Below, in pieces: positions 16,062-24,575 of a stretch of 64,000 bases of DNA. Each line of letters starts with the position of its first letter. The stretch's first letter is position 1. Under the pieces are notes generated by a model. The model had not been told where the DNA came from and did not search any database. It worked only from the letters and a program-made list of their open reading frames with translations. The stretch comes from Sinomonas sp. P10A9 (GTDB taxonomy: Bacteria; Actinomycetota; Actinomycetes; Actinomycetales; Micrococcaceae): contig NZ_CP163302.1 of assembly GCF_041022165.1 (NCBI RefSeq), positions 124,001 to 188,000 of the forward strand. Reading direction: 5' to 3'. A program made the translations under genes and the position numbers.

Positions 16062-17497
16062 TGGGTCCTCACCGCCTGGGTTGTGTTCGTGTCGCCGATC
16101 CGATTTCGGCCGCCGCTGCGTTTCGTGCGGGCGGACGACGGCGCGTCGGGCCCGCCGTCGTCCGCGAGCGGTGCCGTGTTAACCGGTCTGCGTGCGGCGT
16201 TCGAGATGACGAGCAGGAGCGCGACGATGATCCAGTTCGCGAGGAGGGATGAGCCGCCCGCGGCGAGGAACGGCGTCGTGAGGCCCGTGAGGGGGATGAG
16301 GCGGGTGACGCCGCCGAAGATCACGAAGACCTGGAGCCCGACTGCCGAGGCGAGCCCCGAGGCGAGCAGCTTGCCGAAGGAGTCCCGGGCGCCGAGCGCA
16401 GCGCGGAATCCGCGGGAGACGAGGATCGCGTAGAGCATGACGATGGCGAATAGCCCGACGAGACCGAGCTCCTCGCCGAGCGAGGCCACGATCATGTCCG
16501 AGTGCGCGAACGGGACGAGGTCGGGGCGGCCCTGGCCGATTCCCGTGCCGAGCAGGCCGCCGTTGGCCATGCCGAAGAGGCCTTGGACGATCTGGTAGCT
16601 GCCGCCGTTCGCTCGCCCGTAGACGTCCGGCGAGAAGGCATTGAGCCAGCCGTCGATGCGCAAGCGGATGTGCGGGAGCGCAAGGCTCGCGCCCATCGCG
16701 CCGGCGAACATGAGGATCACGCCGAGGATCGCCCAGCTGGCGCGGCTCGTGGCGATGTAGATCGTCGAGATGAAGATGCCGAAGAACAGGATCGACATAC
16801 CCAGATCGTGCTGGAAGATCAGGATGCCGATCGCCGCAATCCACGCCACGACCATGGGGCCCAGGTCCCGGAAGCGCGGCAGCTGGAGCCTTCCGATCCG
16901 GCGGCCCGCGAGGAGGATGAGGTCGCGGTTCGTCGAGAGGTAGCCCGCGAAGAAGAAGGCGATGGTGATCTTGGCGACCTCGCCGGGCTGGAAGGTGGAG
17001 CCGCCCACGCGGATCCACACCTGGGCGCCGTTGATCTCACCGGCCGTGATGCCCGGGACGAGCGGCATGAGCAGTAGGACGGCGCTCAGGATGAGCGAGA
17101 TGTAGGTGAAGCGGCGCAGGATCCGGTGGTCCTTGAGGAACCAGATCACGGCCAGGGCCAGGACCATGCCCACCACGGTCCAGCGGGCCTGGGTGTTGCC
17201 GTAGTCCGTGTCGGGAGTGTCCAGCCGGTGGATCATCGCGAGGCCAATCCCGTTCAGCGTCACGACGATCGGAAGGATGATCGGATCGGCATACTTCGCC
17301 CGGAAGCGGAGCACTGTATGAATGGCCAGGGATGGAACGGCTAGGAGAGCGGCTTGGAGCCAGAAGTCGCGGCCGAACGCCGTGCCGTCCTGGAGGCCCT
17401 GCATCATGTTCGCGCCGATCGCCACGGCCAACGCCAGGGTCAGGAGCGCGAGCTCCACGTTGCGCCGCGGCTTCACCGTGGTCTCGACGCCGCTCAT
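16058..17497 (-). CDS. rodA: SEDS peptidoglycan glycosyltransferase RodA/FtsW
   Basis: A 479-aa polytopic SEDS polymerase that forms glycan strands from lipid II, with PbpA as transpeptidase partner. About 10-12 helices. Signatures are WIRVGGSTFQPGEVAKI, FQHDLGMSILFF (functional Asp), the loop NGGLLGTGIGQGRPDLVPFAHSD, and LPLTGLTTPFLAAGGSSLLAN-type sequence near the end. The C-terminal cytoplasmic tail (ADDGGPDAPSSART) is Ser/Thr/Arg-rich. The start at 17497 overlaps the pstP 3' end by 4 bases. Partner genes pbpA downstream and pstP upstream confirm the division-locus RodA. Confidence 0.92.
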   Translation of the reverse strand: MSGVETTVKPRRNVELALLTLALAVAIGANMMQGLQDGTAFGRDFWLQAALLAVPSLAIHTVLRFRAKYADPIILPIVVTLNGIGLAMIHRLDTPDTDYGNTQARWTVVGMVLALAVIWFLKDHRILRRFTYISLILSAVLLLMPLVPGITAGEINGAQVWIRVGGSTFQPGEVAKITIAFFFAGYLSTNRDLILLAGRRIGRLQLPRFRDLGPMVVAWIAAIGILIFQHDLGMSILFFGIFISTIYIATSRASWAILGVILMFAGAMGASLALPHIRLRIDGWLNAFSPDVYGRANGGSYQIVQGLFGMANGGLLGTGIGQGRPDLVPFAHSDMIVASLGEELGLVGLFAIVMLYAILVSRGFRAALGARDSFGKLLASGLASAVGLQVFVIFGGVTRLIPLTGLTTPFLAAGGSSLLANWIIVALLLVISNAARRPVNTAPLADDGGPDAPSSARTKRSGGRNRIGDTNTTQAVRTQ

Positions 17498-19299
17498 CGG
17501 GTGCCTCCCAGACAGGGGTCGGGCGTGGTGGTCGGGCTCGCGGTGGCCGAGCCAGTCGGTGCCGTCCCGCCGGATGCGGAGCCCGACGGCGACGGGCTCG
17601 GGGTGGCGCTAGTGGCGCCGCTCGCGGCGCCCGAGGCTGTCGGGCTCGCGGTTGCGCCCGAGCCGGGCAGGCAGCCGCGGGGATCGCTCTGGATGTAGTG
17701 CACGATGTCCTCCGCTGCCTCGAGCCCGTCTGTCGGGACGCCGGCGCGCAGCCGCTGCTGCGTATACCCGCTCAGGGAATCGATCGGGATGTTCGTGGCG
17801 CTGTGAACGTGCGAGAGCGCGATCGGGCCGAGCTGCTGTGAGACGCCGTTGTAGATGGCCACCCGGTTGTCGTACACCCCGACGTAGTAGCGGGTCTGCG
17901 TCCAGGTGTAGCCGAACCAGACACCGAGGATGAGGATGAGCGCGGCTATCGCGCCGAGCCCGATCCGGAACCAGCGGCGCAGGAGCCTGCGGTTGGGCGA
18001 GACGGGGTCATCGACGTCCTCGACGGGTTCTGGGCTGCGGTGCGTGAGGACTGTGGCGGCACGGCGTGCTGCCGTGCGGCTCGCCACGGCGGGGAGGGAT
18101 CCGCTCGCCGCAGCCGCGGCCGCGGCGCCCACGAGCTCGTGCGGGCGGCTGTCGAGCTCCCGCCGCAGCACCTCGGCGGAGAGGTGGGCGCCGAGGTTGG
18201 GGTCTGTCTGCGGCTCCTCGCGCCGTGGCGGCATCGGAGTCTCGTCGGAGTCGGACGCGGTGGCCTCTGCGGAGCCGGCGTCTAGGGACGTGGTTCCAGC
18301 GGGGCCGCCGGTTTCAGCCGCACGTGTGCCGTCGCCGGAAGCGGCGGAACGGGCTGCTGGTGCAGCTGCAGGCGCTGCTGGGCCCGAACGGGGGGTACCC
18401 GCCGGTCCGGCCGCGGGAGCCGGGCTGGGAGCGGCCTTGGCGGTGTCCGAGCGGGGTGGCTGTGCCGCGGCGGCGGACGTCACGGGGGTGCGCGCGGCCG
18501 CTGCCGCGGTGAGGATCGCGGCAGCCGAGGTCGGCGCGGGAGGTGCGGCCTCGTCGTCGTCCTCCTCCGCGGAGACCACGTCCGCGACGATCACGGTGAC
18601 ATTGTCCGGCGCGCCGGCGGCGAGCGTGAGCTCGACGAGGCGGTCCGCGCACTCGGCTCGGTCCTCGATCTCGCGCAGGGTGCGCGTCACGAGGGGCAGC
18701 GGAACGTAGTTGAGCCCATCGGAGCACAGGAGCCACCGTTCGCCCTCGACCGCGGGGAAGGTCGCGAGGTCCAGCTCGGGGCTCGCGTCCACATCGCCGA
18801 GTACCCGCATCAGCACATTCTTGTGCGGGTGGGTCTCGGCCTCCTCGGGACGGAGGCGGCCCTCATTGATGAGGCGCTGGACGAACGTGTGGTCCGTGGA
18901 GACCTGCTCGAGGTCGTTCCCGCGGAGCCGGTACGCCCGGGAGTCACCGATGTGCGCGAACGCGAAGCTGCCGCCGGACAGCAGCAGTGCCGTCACCGTG
19001 GTGCCCATCCCGGCCAGGAGCGGATTGGAGCTCACGAGCTCGGAGAGGAGGGAGTTCGCGGTCTGGATCTCGTCTGCGAGCTGCGTGGTTGCCTCGCCTT
19101 CGGCGTAGCGGCCGTGGTCCAGATGGATGAGGTCCAGGACAGTCGAGGCGCTCGCCACGTCGCCGCCCGCGTGCCCGCCCATGCCGTCGGCGACAACCAC
19201 AAGATGACGGCCCGCGTAGGCGGAGTCGTCATTCTTGGCGCGCAGCCGGCCCACGTCGGAGCGGGCTGCGTAGCGCAGGATCAGCGGGGCATCAGCCAA
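17494..19299 (-). CDS. pstP: PP2C-type Ser/Thr phosphatase PstP
   Basis: A 601-aa membrane phosphatase that reverses PknA/PknB phosphorylation. PPM domain ~5-240: RSDVGRLRAKNDD, VVADGMGGHAGGDVAS (metal-binding Asp), HIGDSRAYRLR, LLCSDGLNYVP, APDNVTVIVADV. Residues ~250-440 are a long Ala/Pro/Ser-rich cytoplasmic linker, longer than in mycobacteria. TM ~442-465 (IGLGAIAALILILGVWFGY), then a short extracellular domain and a Pro/Ser/Thr tail. The start is a rare TTG at 19299, two bases after the fhaB stop, with GAGG upstream. Confidence 0.92.
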   Translation of the reverse strand: MADAPLILRYAARSDVGRLRAKNDDSAYAGRHLVVVADGMGGHAGGDVASASTVLDLIHLDHGRYAEGEATTQLADEIQTANSLLSELVSSNPLLAGMGTTVTALLLSGGSFAFAHIGDSRAYRLRGNDLEQVSTDHTFVQRLINEGRLRPEEAETHPHKNVLMRVLGDVDASPELDLATFPAVEGERWLLCSDGLNYVPLPLVTRTLREIEDRAECADRLVELTLAAGAPDNVTVIVADVVSAEEDDDEAAPPAPTSAAAILTAAAAARTPVTSAAAAQPPRSDTAKAAPSPAPAAGPAGTPRSGPAAPAAAPAARSAASGDGTRAAETGGPAGTTSLDAGSAEATASDSDETPMPPRREEPQTDPNLGAHLSAEVLRRELDSRPHELVGAAAAAAASGSLPAVASRTAARRAATVLTHRSPEPVEDVDDPVSPNRRLLRRWFRIGLGAIAALILILGVWFGYTWTQTRYYVGVYDNRVAIYNGVSQQLGPIALSHVHSATNIPIDSLSGYTQQRLRAGVPTDGLEAAEDIVHYIQSDPRGCLPGSGATASPTASGAASGATSATPSPSPSGSASGGTAPTGSATASPTTTPDPCLGGTR

Positions 19300-19301
19300 G
19301 G

Positions 19302-19775
19302 TCAGGGCCTCAGCTCGATCACGGTCTTGCCGATGCGGATCGGCACGCCCAGCTCGACAGGCTGGGCGCGCGTGAGCTGCTGGTCGGCAAGGTACGTGCC
19401 GTTCGTGGAGCCGAGGTCTTCGATGAACCAGCGGCTGCCCTGGGGGAACAGTCTGGCGTGGCGTCCGGACGCGTAGTCGTCCTCGAGCACGAGCGTGGCC
19501 TCTTGGGCGCGGCCGAGGAGCACGGGGACGCCTTCGAGCGGAATGCTCGTTCCGGACAGCGGGCCCTCTACCACGACGAGCTGTCGGGCCTGCTGGCGGG
19601 CGGGCGGCTCGGCGAGCTCCGGGTTCCGCCGGACCTGGCGTGCGGTCGGTGCGCCGGTCTTGTTGCGGCTTCCGATCGCGAGGTCACGGCGCATGGCCCC
19701 CACCACGCTGAAGACCAGAACCCACATCAGGGCCAGGAAGCCCAGTCGCAGAGCGGTGAGCGTCAGCTCGTTCAC
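19302..19775 (-). CDS. fhaB: FHA-domain protein FhaB (FipA-like)
   Basis: A 157-aa protein with an N-terminal membrane segment (~8-28, LRLGFLALMWVLVFSVVGAM) and a C-terminal forkhead-associated domain (~75-155). FHA signatures are VLLGRAQEA, SGRHARLF, DLGSTNGTYLAD and GVPIRIGKTVIEL; the Arg and Ser of GR-x-SGRH bind phosphothreonine. In mycobacteria the orthologue bridges kinase signalling and septal FtsZ/FtsQ. GTG 19775 overlaps the fhaA stop by 4 bases. Confidence 0.9.
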   Translation of the reverse strand: MNELTLTALRLGFLALMWVLVFSVVGAMRRDLAIGSRNKTGAPTARQVRRNPELAEPPARQQARQLVVVEGPLSGTSIPLEGVPVLLGRAQEATLVLEDDYASGRHARLFPQGSRWFIEDLGSTNGTYLADQQLTRAQPVELGVPIRIGKTVIELRP

Positions 19776-20494
19776 GCGTTTCCTCCCCGGGATGCCGGAA
19801 GCATGCGGAAGATGATCTTGGTGCGGCCCATCGTGATGGCGGTGCCGTCGTGGAGCTCCTCGCTGCCCACGAGGCGGTGGCCGTTGATGTAGCTGCCGTT
19901 GGTTGAGCCCAAGTCCACGGCGAAGGTGATGCCCCCGTCCGTGCGGATCTCGAGGTGGCGGCGCGAGACGCCCGTGTCGTCGACGACGATGTCGGCTTCA
20001 GTCGATCGGCCTAGCACAACGGAGTCAGCGTTGACCGAGTACCGCTGCCCATCGATCTCCAGCACGGGGGACAGCGCGACCGGCGGCCTCGAGGGGGCTA
20101 CCGGGACGTTCGGGCGGGACTGGCCCCTCTCGGTGCGCGATACGACCTCGAACTCCCCCGCCTTGAGCGCGGCATCGTGGCGGAACGAGAAGCGCACCGG
20201 GCCCTGCAGCGTGTAGTCCTGTGACCGGGCGTGCTTGACCGCGACGTCGCAGAGCTCTTCGGCGAGCGGCTGGCCCCACGTCCGGGCCCGCTCGAAGTCC
20301 TGGTCGGAGAGATGCGCCTCGAACACGTTGGGAGCGAGCGTACGGCCCTGGTCAATCGAGAAGGCCTGGCGGTCCATTTCGCGGCGGAGCCGGCTCGCGA
20401 TCTCGACGGGCTGGACCTGACCCTTCGAGCCGGTGGAGAAGACACCGTGGACGGCCTTCTCGATGCCGCGTTCAAGCCTGTCGAGCAATCCCAT
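19772..20494 (-). CDS. fhaA: FHA-domain protein FhaA (DUF3662-FHA)
   Basis: A 240-aa cytoplasmic phosphothreonine reader. DUF3662 domain ~1-115 (MGLLDRLERGIEKAVHG, LRREMDRQA). FHA domain ~150-235 (VVLGRSTEADIVVDD, SRRHLEIR, DLGSTNGSYINGHRL). The linker between the two is short compared with the mycobacterial protein, which is over 500 aa. First gene of the pstP-kinase operon; ATG 20494 has GGGAGAGGG upstream. FhaA in mycobacteria binds phosphorylated MviN/MurJ, linking kinase activity to lipid II export. Confidence 0.9.
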   Translation of the reverse strand: MGLLDRLERGIEKAVHGVFSTGSKGQVQPVEIASRLRREMDRQAFSIDQGRTLAPNVFEAHLSDQDFERARTWGQPLAEELCDVAVKHARSQDYTLQGPVRFSFRHDAALKAGEFEVVSRTERGQSRPNVPVAPSRPPVALSPVLEIDGQRYSVNADSVVLGRSTEADIVVDDTGVSRRHLEIRTDGGITFAVDLGSTNGSYINGHRLVGSEELHDGTAITMGRTKIIFRMLPASRGGNA

Positions 20495-20633
20495 GCCCTC
20501 TCCCTTCCGTACTCACTTGCGTGCTGTCGCGTTGGTTCGTGCGACGTTGGGCGTAGTTCTCCCGCGTCCGCACTCGTTCGAGCAGGATGCGCAGTCCTCA
20601 CCCGATACTACTGGGCGGCTCTGGGTCCCGCCT

Positions 20634-20647
20634 GAACGGTACCGTTC
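20634..20647. promoter_or_regulatory. 14-bp palindrome upstream of the fhaA operon
   Basis: GAACGGTACCGTTC lies in the 343-base interval (20495-20837) between fhaA and tRNA-Leu. A TAGTAT -10-like box on the minus strand (20607-20602) could start the operon, putting the palindrome near its -35. The other half of the interval holds a TATGCT box (20777-20782) likely to drive the tRNA. No gene is seen here. Confidence 0.35.
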
Positions 20648-20837
20648 CGGACTCGTAACGATGGATTGACGGCGGAGGAGTCCGTACCCGTCCCGCTGGT
20701 GCCGCGCGCTGGACCCTCTGACCGCGGCTGACAGCGGTGCCCGATCCCGCGATTTCGCAATCCGCGATCGGCTCGGCTATGCTGGTTCTCGCTGCTTTCA
20801 CGGGTTCAGGGGTGTTTTCCTGCCGCGGAGGTGTTGC

Positions 20838-20920
20838 GCGCGAGTGGCGGAACGGCAGACGCGCTGGCTTCAGGTGCCAGTGTCCGAAAGGGCGTGCGGG
20901 TTCAAATCCCGCCTCGCGCA
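20838..20920 (+). tRNA. tRNA-Leu (anticodon CAG)
   Basis: Acceptor GCGCGAG pairs with CTCGCGC (20913-20919), with discriminator A at 20920. Anticodon stem CTGGC/GCCAG encloses loop TTCAGGT, giving anticodon CAG (20871-20873). A type II long variable arm (TGTCCGAAAGGGCG) and T-arm GCGGGTTCAAATCCCGC follow. CCA is not encoded (CCG follows). A tRNA-Leu is also found beside fhaA in mycobacteria. Confidence 0.97.
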
Positions 20921-20924
20921 CCGC

Positions 20925-20963
20925 ACGCGGAGGGCCCCGGTCGATGACCGGGGCCCTCCGCGT
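20925..20963 (+). terminator. strong hairpin terminator after tRNA-Leu
   Basis: A 17-bp perfect stem (20925-20941 with 20947-20963) and a 5-base loop (CGATG), very GC-rich, four bases after the tRNA. Confidence 0.8.
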
Positions 20964-21015
20964 TCTCCGGCCTTCACCCAGAATTCACTTCGACCAGATT
21001 GTCACTCGCCGGGGG

Positions 21016-21185
21016 CGTCATCAGTCCTTGAGCCCGATCGGCCGGATGAGCACCCGCAGCGGGGTGACGACCCACCGCTGGTGCGTCTCGCGGAATTCCG
21101 CGTGGCTCGAGAACTCGTACGGGGCGGACCGTGCGCGGATCCAGCGGGGCCGCTCGCCGCACCCAGGCGGCCCAGTCGCCCGAGG
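21016..21185 (-). pseudogene. decayed partial copy of the lipase maturation factor gene
   Basis: 21016-21159 matches 22309-22452 (last ~47 codons of the intact gene) with only three mismatches in 144 bases. 21160-21185 then matches 22869-22894 with one mismatch in 26, so about 416 bases of gene interior are deleted at the junction. Beyond 21185 I see no further match. No other gene is visible from 20964 to 21408, although a 93-codon frame carries the fragment. The copy lies between the tRNA-Leu terminator and the collagen-like gene. Confidence 0.9.
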
Positions 21186-21408
21186 TACCGGACGGGGATG
21201 TGGATCGGGCTTCAGAAATCGTCTGAACGAGATGTCCGAAGCTCCATGCGCGGCCCGGTCCGCCGGGGAGGTGCTGCTCAAGGCGTGGCAGGGTTTGTCC
21301 ATGGCCCGGCGACCCGCCTCCGCCGGTACCGGTGATCACATGCTCAGGGGTACCGCCCGCGGCGTGGTGGTGCAGGGCTGAGGAGTGAAGGAGCCGCAGA
21401 TCCTCCGG

Positions 21409-22056
21409 CTACTGGAACGGCGTCAGCGAGAACGCCTTGAAGGCAATGCCGCCCGAGACATGGAACGGCGTTCCCACCTGTACCCCGTAGCACTTGGCGG
21501 TCACGGACAGTTTGGTGTCCGCGGTGAGTCTGATGGAAGTGGTGTTCGTCGTCGGCGACGAAAGCGGAACCCCATTCAGCTTGACATCGAAGAAGAAGTC
21601 ACCCCCGGCAGTACGGCAGTCTGACGACGAGATCGTGTTGAGGATCGGATCCAGCGCGAAGACCGTCCCCGCCGGAAGGACCTCGCTCCCCGTGATGGTC
21701 GCCTCGAGGGCGTAGTAGGTGGTCGAGCCGGAGAATGACCAGAACCGCTCGCTCCCACCGGCCGGTCCCGCTGGACCCTGCGCCCCCGCTGGACCCTGCG
21801 CCCCCGTAGGACCGCTGGGACCCTGCGGGCCAACGCTGTTCCAGCTGATCGCCTGATCGTGGGTCGCGCACTGGGGCTGTGTGGTCCCGACTGAGCCGAG
21901 GGTCTGGCCCGGAGTGAGGCACGCATAGAACGTCTGCCCTGCGTTGACGCTCGCCGCCACTGCCGCAGGGACGAGCGCTGCGCCCGTCACGAGGAGCGCA
22001 AGCCCCGCACCGATCGCCACGCGGTGGGCGCCGATGAGCCGCTGGATGACTGTCAC
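21409..22056 (-). CDS. secreted protein with short collagen-like repeat
   Basis: A 215-aa exported protein. Signal peptide ~1-37 (HRVAIGAGLALLVTGAALV, cleavage near AVAA). An actinobacterial surface module follows (YACLTPGQTLGSVGTTQPQC, then AISWNSVG). It leads into eight Gly-X-Y triplets starting GPQGPSGPTGAQGPAG, and a C-terminal ~100-residue beta-rich domain with two Cys (SSDCRTAGG, AKCYGV). Function unknown; probably a cell-surface or extracellular structural protein. Start GTG 22056 with AGAGAGGA six bases upstream; the longer ORF start has no such signal. The gene is flanked by the two copies of the LMF 3' sequence. Confidence 0.75.
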   Translation of the reverse strand: MTVIQRLIGAHRVAIGAGLALLVTGAALVPAAVAASVNAGQTFYACLTPGQTLGSVGTTQPQCATHDQAISWNSVGPQGPSGPTGAQGPAGAQGPAGPAGGSERFWSFSGSTTYYALEATITGSEVLPAGTVFALDPILNTISSSDCRTAGGDFFFDVKLNGVPLSSPTTNTTSIRLTADTKLSVTAKCYGVQVGTPFHVSGGIAFKAFSLTPFQ

Positions 22057-22310
22057 GTCTGTCCTCTCTGAGTCACGTCGCCATCGCATGCCGATGGCGC
22101 CTCCAGCCCGACGCCTCCCCGCACCGATGCCGCTGCCCCGAGACAGTGTGTCCACACGCCTTTATAGTGTCGCCCTGCACAATGCGCAATGGTCCGGCCT
22201 GACCCGACTGGGAGGTGCGCGAAACGCGGCACCCGCCTTATCCAGGACCTGCCCAAAGAGTTCGAGGGCTGGGGCGTTCCGAGGGGACCACGCTCGAAGG
22301 CGAAGACCCG

Positions 22311-23825
22311 TCATCTGTCCTTGAGCCCGATCGGCCGGATGAGCACCCGCAGCGGGGTGACGACCCACCGCTGGTGCGTCTCGCGGAATTCCGCGTGGCT
22401 CGAGAACTCGTACAGGGCGGACCGGGCGCGGATCCAGCGGGGCCGCTCGCCGTCGAACGGATCCTCGCGCAGGAGCCTGAGCATGGCGGGGTCCGCGTTC
22501 AGGAGCTTCATGAGGAACGTGTAGAACCATTCCTCGTGCACGGTGCGCAGCGGCAGGAACCACATGAGCCAGTCGAGCCGCAGATGGTAGGGCGCCCACT
22601 GCCGCGGGATCCGCTCCGGCTCACCGGGCTTGCCGCGGAACCGGTACTCGCGCCACTCGGCGTCCTCGGCGGGTACCGTATCGAGCGTTCCCTCCACGAC
22701 GATCTCCACGCGGTTCTTGGTCACCGAGCCGAAGGCCCCGTACGTGTTCACGAGCTGCCACCGGTTGAAGGAGGCGTTCATGAGCTGCTGCCTCGAGACG
22801 AGGTTCTTCGCGGGCCACCACGACAGCACAAGCAGGAGCAGTGACGCCGCGAGCACGACGGCGACCCACACCCAGGCGGACCAGTCGCCCGAGGCGGGCC
22901 ACGCCGTCATGCGCCCTGTGTTCTCGGGGGAGGCGGCGTTCCACGATGCCGACGAGAGGTCCGCTGGCACGAAGGGGAGCACTGCGTGCAATGCGGAGTC
23001 GCCCATGGCTGCGAAGGCGAGGATGATCGCTGACCAGTTGAGCCACGCGAAGTTCCCCGAGAGCACGAGCCACAGCTGCGTCACGACGACCACCGCCGCC
23101 GCGACAGATCCCACGGGCTGCGGGAAGAAGAGGAAGAACGGCACAACGAGCTGTGCGACGTGGTTCCCCACGACCTCTGAGCGGTGCATCCATTTCGGCA
23201 GGAGATGGAACTGCCGGCTCAGCGGGCCCGGCATGGGCTGCGTCTCGTGGTGGTAGTACAGCGCGGTGAGATTGCGCCACTCGGCCCCGCCGCGGATCTT
23301 GATCATCCCTGCGCCGAACTCGAGCCGGAACACGAGCCACACGAGAAGGATGAGGACGGGCCGCGGAGGCGGGACCTGGTCCGAGCCGAGGAACGCGACG
23401 GTGAATCCCGCCTCGAGCAGGAGCATCTCCCACCCGAAGCCGTAGAACGTCTGGCCCACGTTCACGATCGACATATACAGGGCCCACAACACGAGGAACG
23501 CCACGAGGGGCACCCACCAGGGTCCCATCTGTGGGACGCCGACGACCAGCAGCCCCGCGACCACGAGCCCCACGGCGCACACCCAGCGGAACAGCCGGTC
23601 AGAGTAGCGGAAGCGGAAGAGGCTTGGGCGGCGCAGGCGATGGAATCCCGCGAGGTACTCGGGGACGGGCAGCAGGCCGTGTTCGCCCACGAGCGCGGGG
23701 AACTGGTTGAGGCTCGAGAGGAACGCGACGAAGAAGAGGGCCGCGACGCCGCGCTGCAGCATCCAGCGGGCCACCTCGGAGTCGGTGGCTGCGAACCAAT
23801 CCGTGAACCAGGACACTGCGTCCAC
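22311..23825 (-). CDS. lipase maturation factor (LMF1-like) membrane protein
   Basis: A 504-aa polytopic membrane protein resembling eukaryotic lipase maturation factors. Recognisable stretches are LLPVPEYLAGFHRLRRPSLF, FYGFGWEMLLLEAGF, FRLEFGAGMIKIRGG, LTALYYHHETQPMPGPLS, LNWSAIILAF, and the globular C-terminal domain YGAFGSVTKNRVEIVVEGT with PRQWAPYHLRLDWLMWF. About eight helices are predicted in the first 380 residues. The bacterial role is unknown. Start GTG 23825; a TAGCGT box six bases upstream (23837-23832) fits a leaderless transcript. Divergent from the fluoride channel genes. A decayed second copy of its 3' end lies 1.3 kb away. Confidence 0.85.
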   Translation of the reverse strand: MDAVSWFTDWFAATDSEVARWMLQRGVAALFFVAFLSSLNQFPALVGEHGLLPVPEYLAGFHRLRRPSLFRFRYSDRLFRWVCAVGLVVAGLLVVGVPQMGPWWVPLVAFLVLWALYMSIVNVGQTFYGFGWEMLLLEAGFTVAFLGSDQVPPPRPVLILLVWLVFRLEFGAGMIKIRGGAEWRNLTALYYHHETQPMPGPLSRQFHLLPKWMHRSEVVGNHVAQLVVPFFLFFPQPVGSVAAAVVVVTQLWLVLSGNFAWLNWSAIILAFAAMGDSALHAVLPFVPADLSSASWNAASPENTGRMTAWPASGDWSAWVWVAVVLAASLLLLVLSWWPAKNLVSRQQLMNASFNRWQLVNTYGAFGSVTKNRVEIVVEGTLDTVPAEDAEWREYRFRGKPGEPERIPRQWAPYHLRLDWLMWFLPLRTVHEEWFYTFLMKLLNADPAMLRLLREDPFDGERPRWIRARSALYEFSSHAEFRETHQRWVVTPLRVLIRPIGLKDR

Positions 23826-23882
23826 TCCTCAACGCTACGCCGGGGCCCCGCCCACAGGGAGAGGCGGTAGGCTCTATCCGCC

Positions 23883-24575
23883 GTGACCAGTGACCCCCCG
23901 CCCGCGCCTTCCGTGCCCGGCACCGCGCACGACGCCGGAGCCGCGCCCGCCGCTGCCCACACGCCGTCGCGTCTACCTGCTCCCGCGCGCTTTGCACATC
24001 CGTTCTCCCCAAGCGTCCTGACGCTCGTGTTCGCCGGCGGGATACTCGGTGCGCTGTCACGCTGGGCGCTCGGCACCGTGATCCCGGCCCCGGACGGCTG
24101 GCCCCTCGCCACGCTCCTGATCAATCTGGCCGGGGCCCTCGCGCTCGGTGGGCTTCTCGAGTCCCTGGCCCGCCGCGGGCCGGACGTGGGCCCCCGCCGC
24201 CTCGTGCGCCTGACCGCAGGGACCGGGTTCCTCGGCGCGTTCACGACCTACTCGACGCTCGCCGTCGAGGGCTCGCGCCTCCTCATCGCCGGCCGCGCGG
24301 CCGACGGCGTGTGGTACCTCGCGCTGAGCCTGCTCGGGGGCGCTGCGGCGACCCTCGTCGGGGTTGCTGGAGCAGCGTGGCTGCACCGCGAGGACCGGCG
24401 CGGCCTGGCCGCCGAGGCCCACGTTGCGGCGCACCCCCATGGCGGCGGCCACGCCCGCCCCACGTCTGAAGGCCACGTTCTGGAGGTCACCTCAAGTGAC
24501 TCCCAGAACGTGACCCCCAGACGGAGTGCGGAGCGCCAGCCGGGCCCCGACGGCATCTCGGAGGATCCCCGGTGA
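23883..24575 (+). CDS. fluC: fluoride channel subunit FluC/CrcB (first copy, long tails)
   Basis: A 230-aa member of the Fluc family. The four-helix core spans ~42-170, with the pore motif GTGFLGAFTTYST at about residue 112 and NLAGALALGG earlier. Compared with the usual ~125 aa it carries a ~40-residue Pro/Ala-rich N-terminal tail and a ~60-residue hydrophilic C-terminal tail containing a DNA inverted repeat. Start GTG 23883. It overlaps the second subunit gene by 4 bases, so the two probably form an obligate heterodimer that expels F-. No fluoride riboswitch fits in the 57-base upstream gap. Confidence 0.85.
   Translation: MTSDPPPAPSVPGTAHDAGAAPAAAHTPSRLPAPARFAHPFSPSVLTLVFAGGILGALSRWALGTVIPAPDGWPLATLLINLAGALALGGLLESLARRGPDVGPRRLVRLTAGTGFLGAFTTYSTLAVEGSRLLIAGRAADGVWYLALSLLGGAAATLVGVAGAAWLHREDRRGLAAEAHVAAHPHGGGHARPTSEGHVLEVTSSDSQNVTPRRSAERQPGPDGISEDPR
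24474..24512. repeat. inverted repeat inside the fluC1 C-terminal tail
   Basis: CACGTTCTGGAGGTCAC (24474-24490) and GTGACTCCCAGAACGTG (24496-24512) are inverted with two mismatches and a 5-base loop. GTGACYCCCAGA then repeats directly at 24510-24521. The translated tail (HVLEVTSSDSQNV) is unlike channel sequence. Confidence 0.7.

Noticed and set aside
16130..16163. GCGGACGACGGCG...CGCCGTCGTCCGC hairpin resembling the terminator family
   Set aside because: It lies inside the rodA C-terminal coding tail, encodes ordinary Asp/Gly/Ser codons and lacks the GGG-CCC part of the core; probably coincidence.
20838..22452. Genomic island integrated at tRNA-Leu
   Set aside because: No integrase, no repeat of the tRNA 3' end, and the flanking duplication is of the LMF gene rather than of the tRNA.
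23826..23882. Fluoride riboswitch before fluC
   Set aside because: Only 57 bases separate the divergent starts, and no crcB-motif pseudoknot elements are visible.
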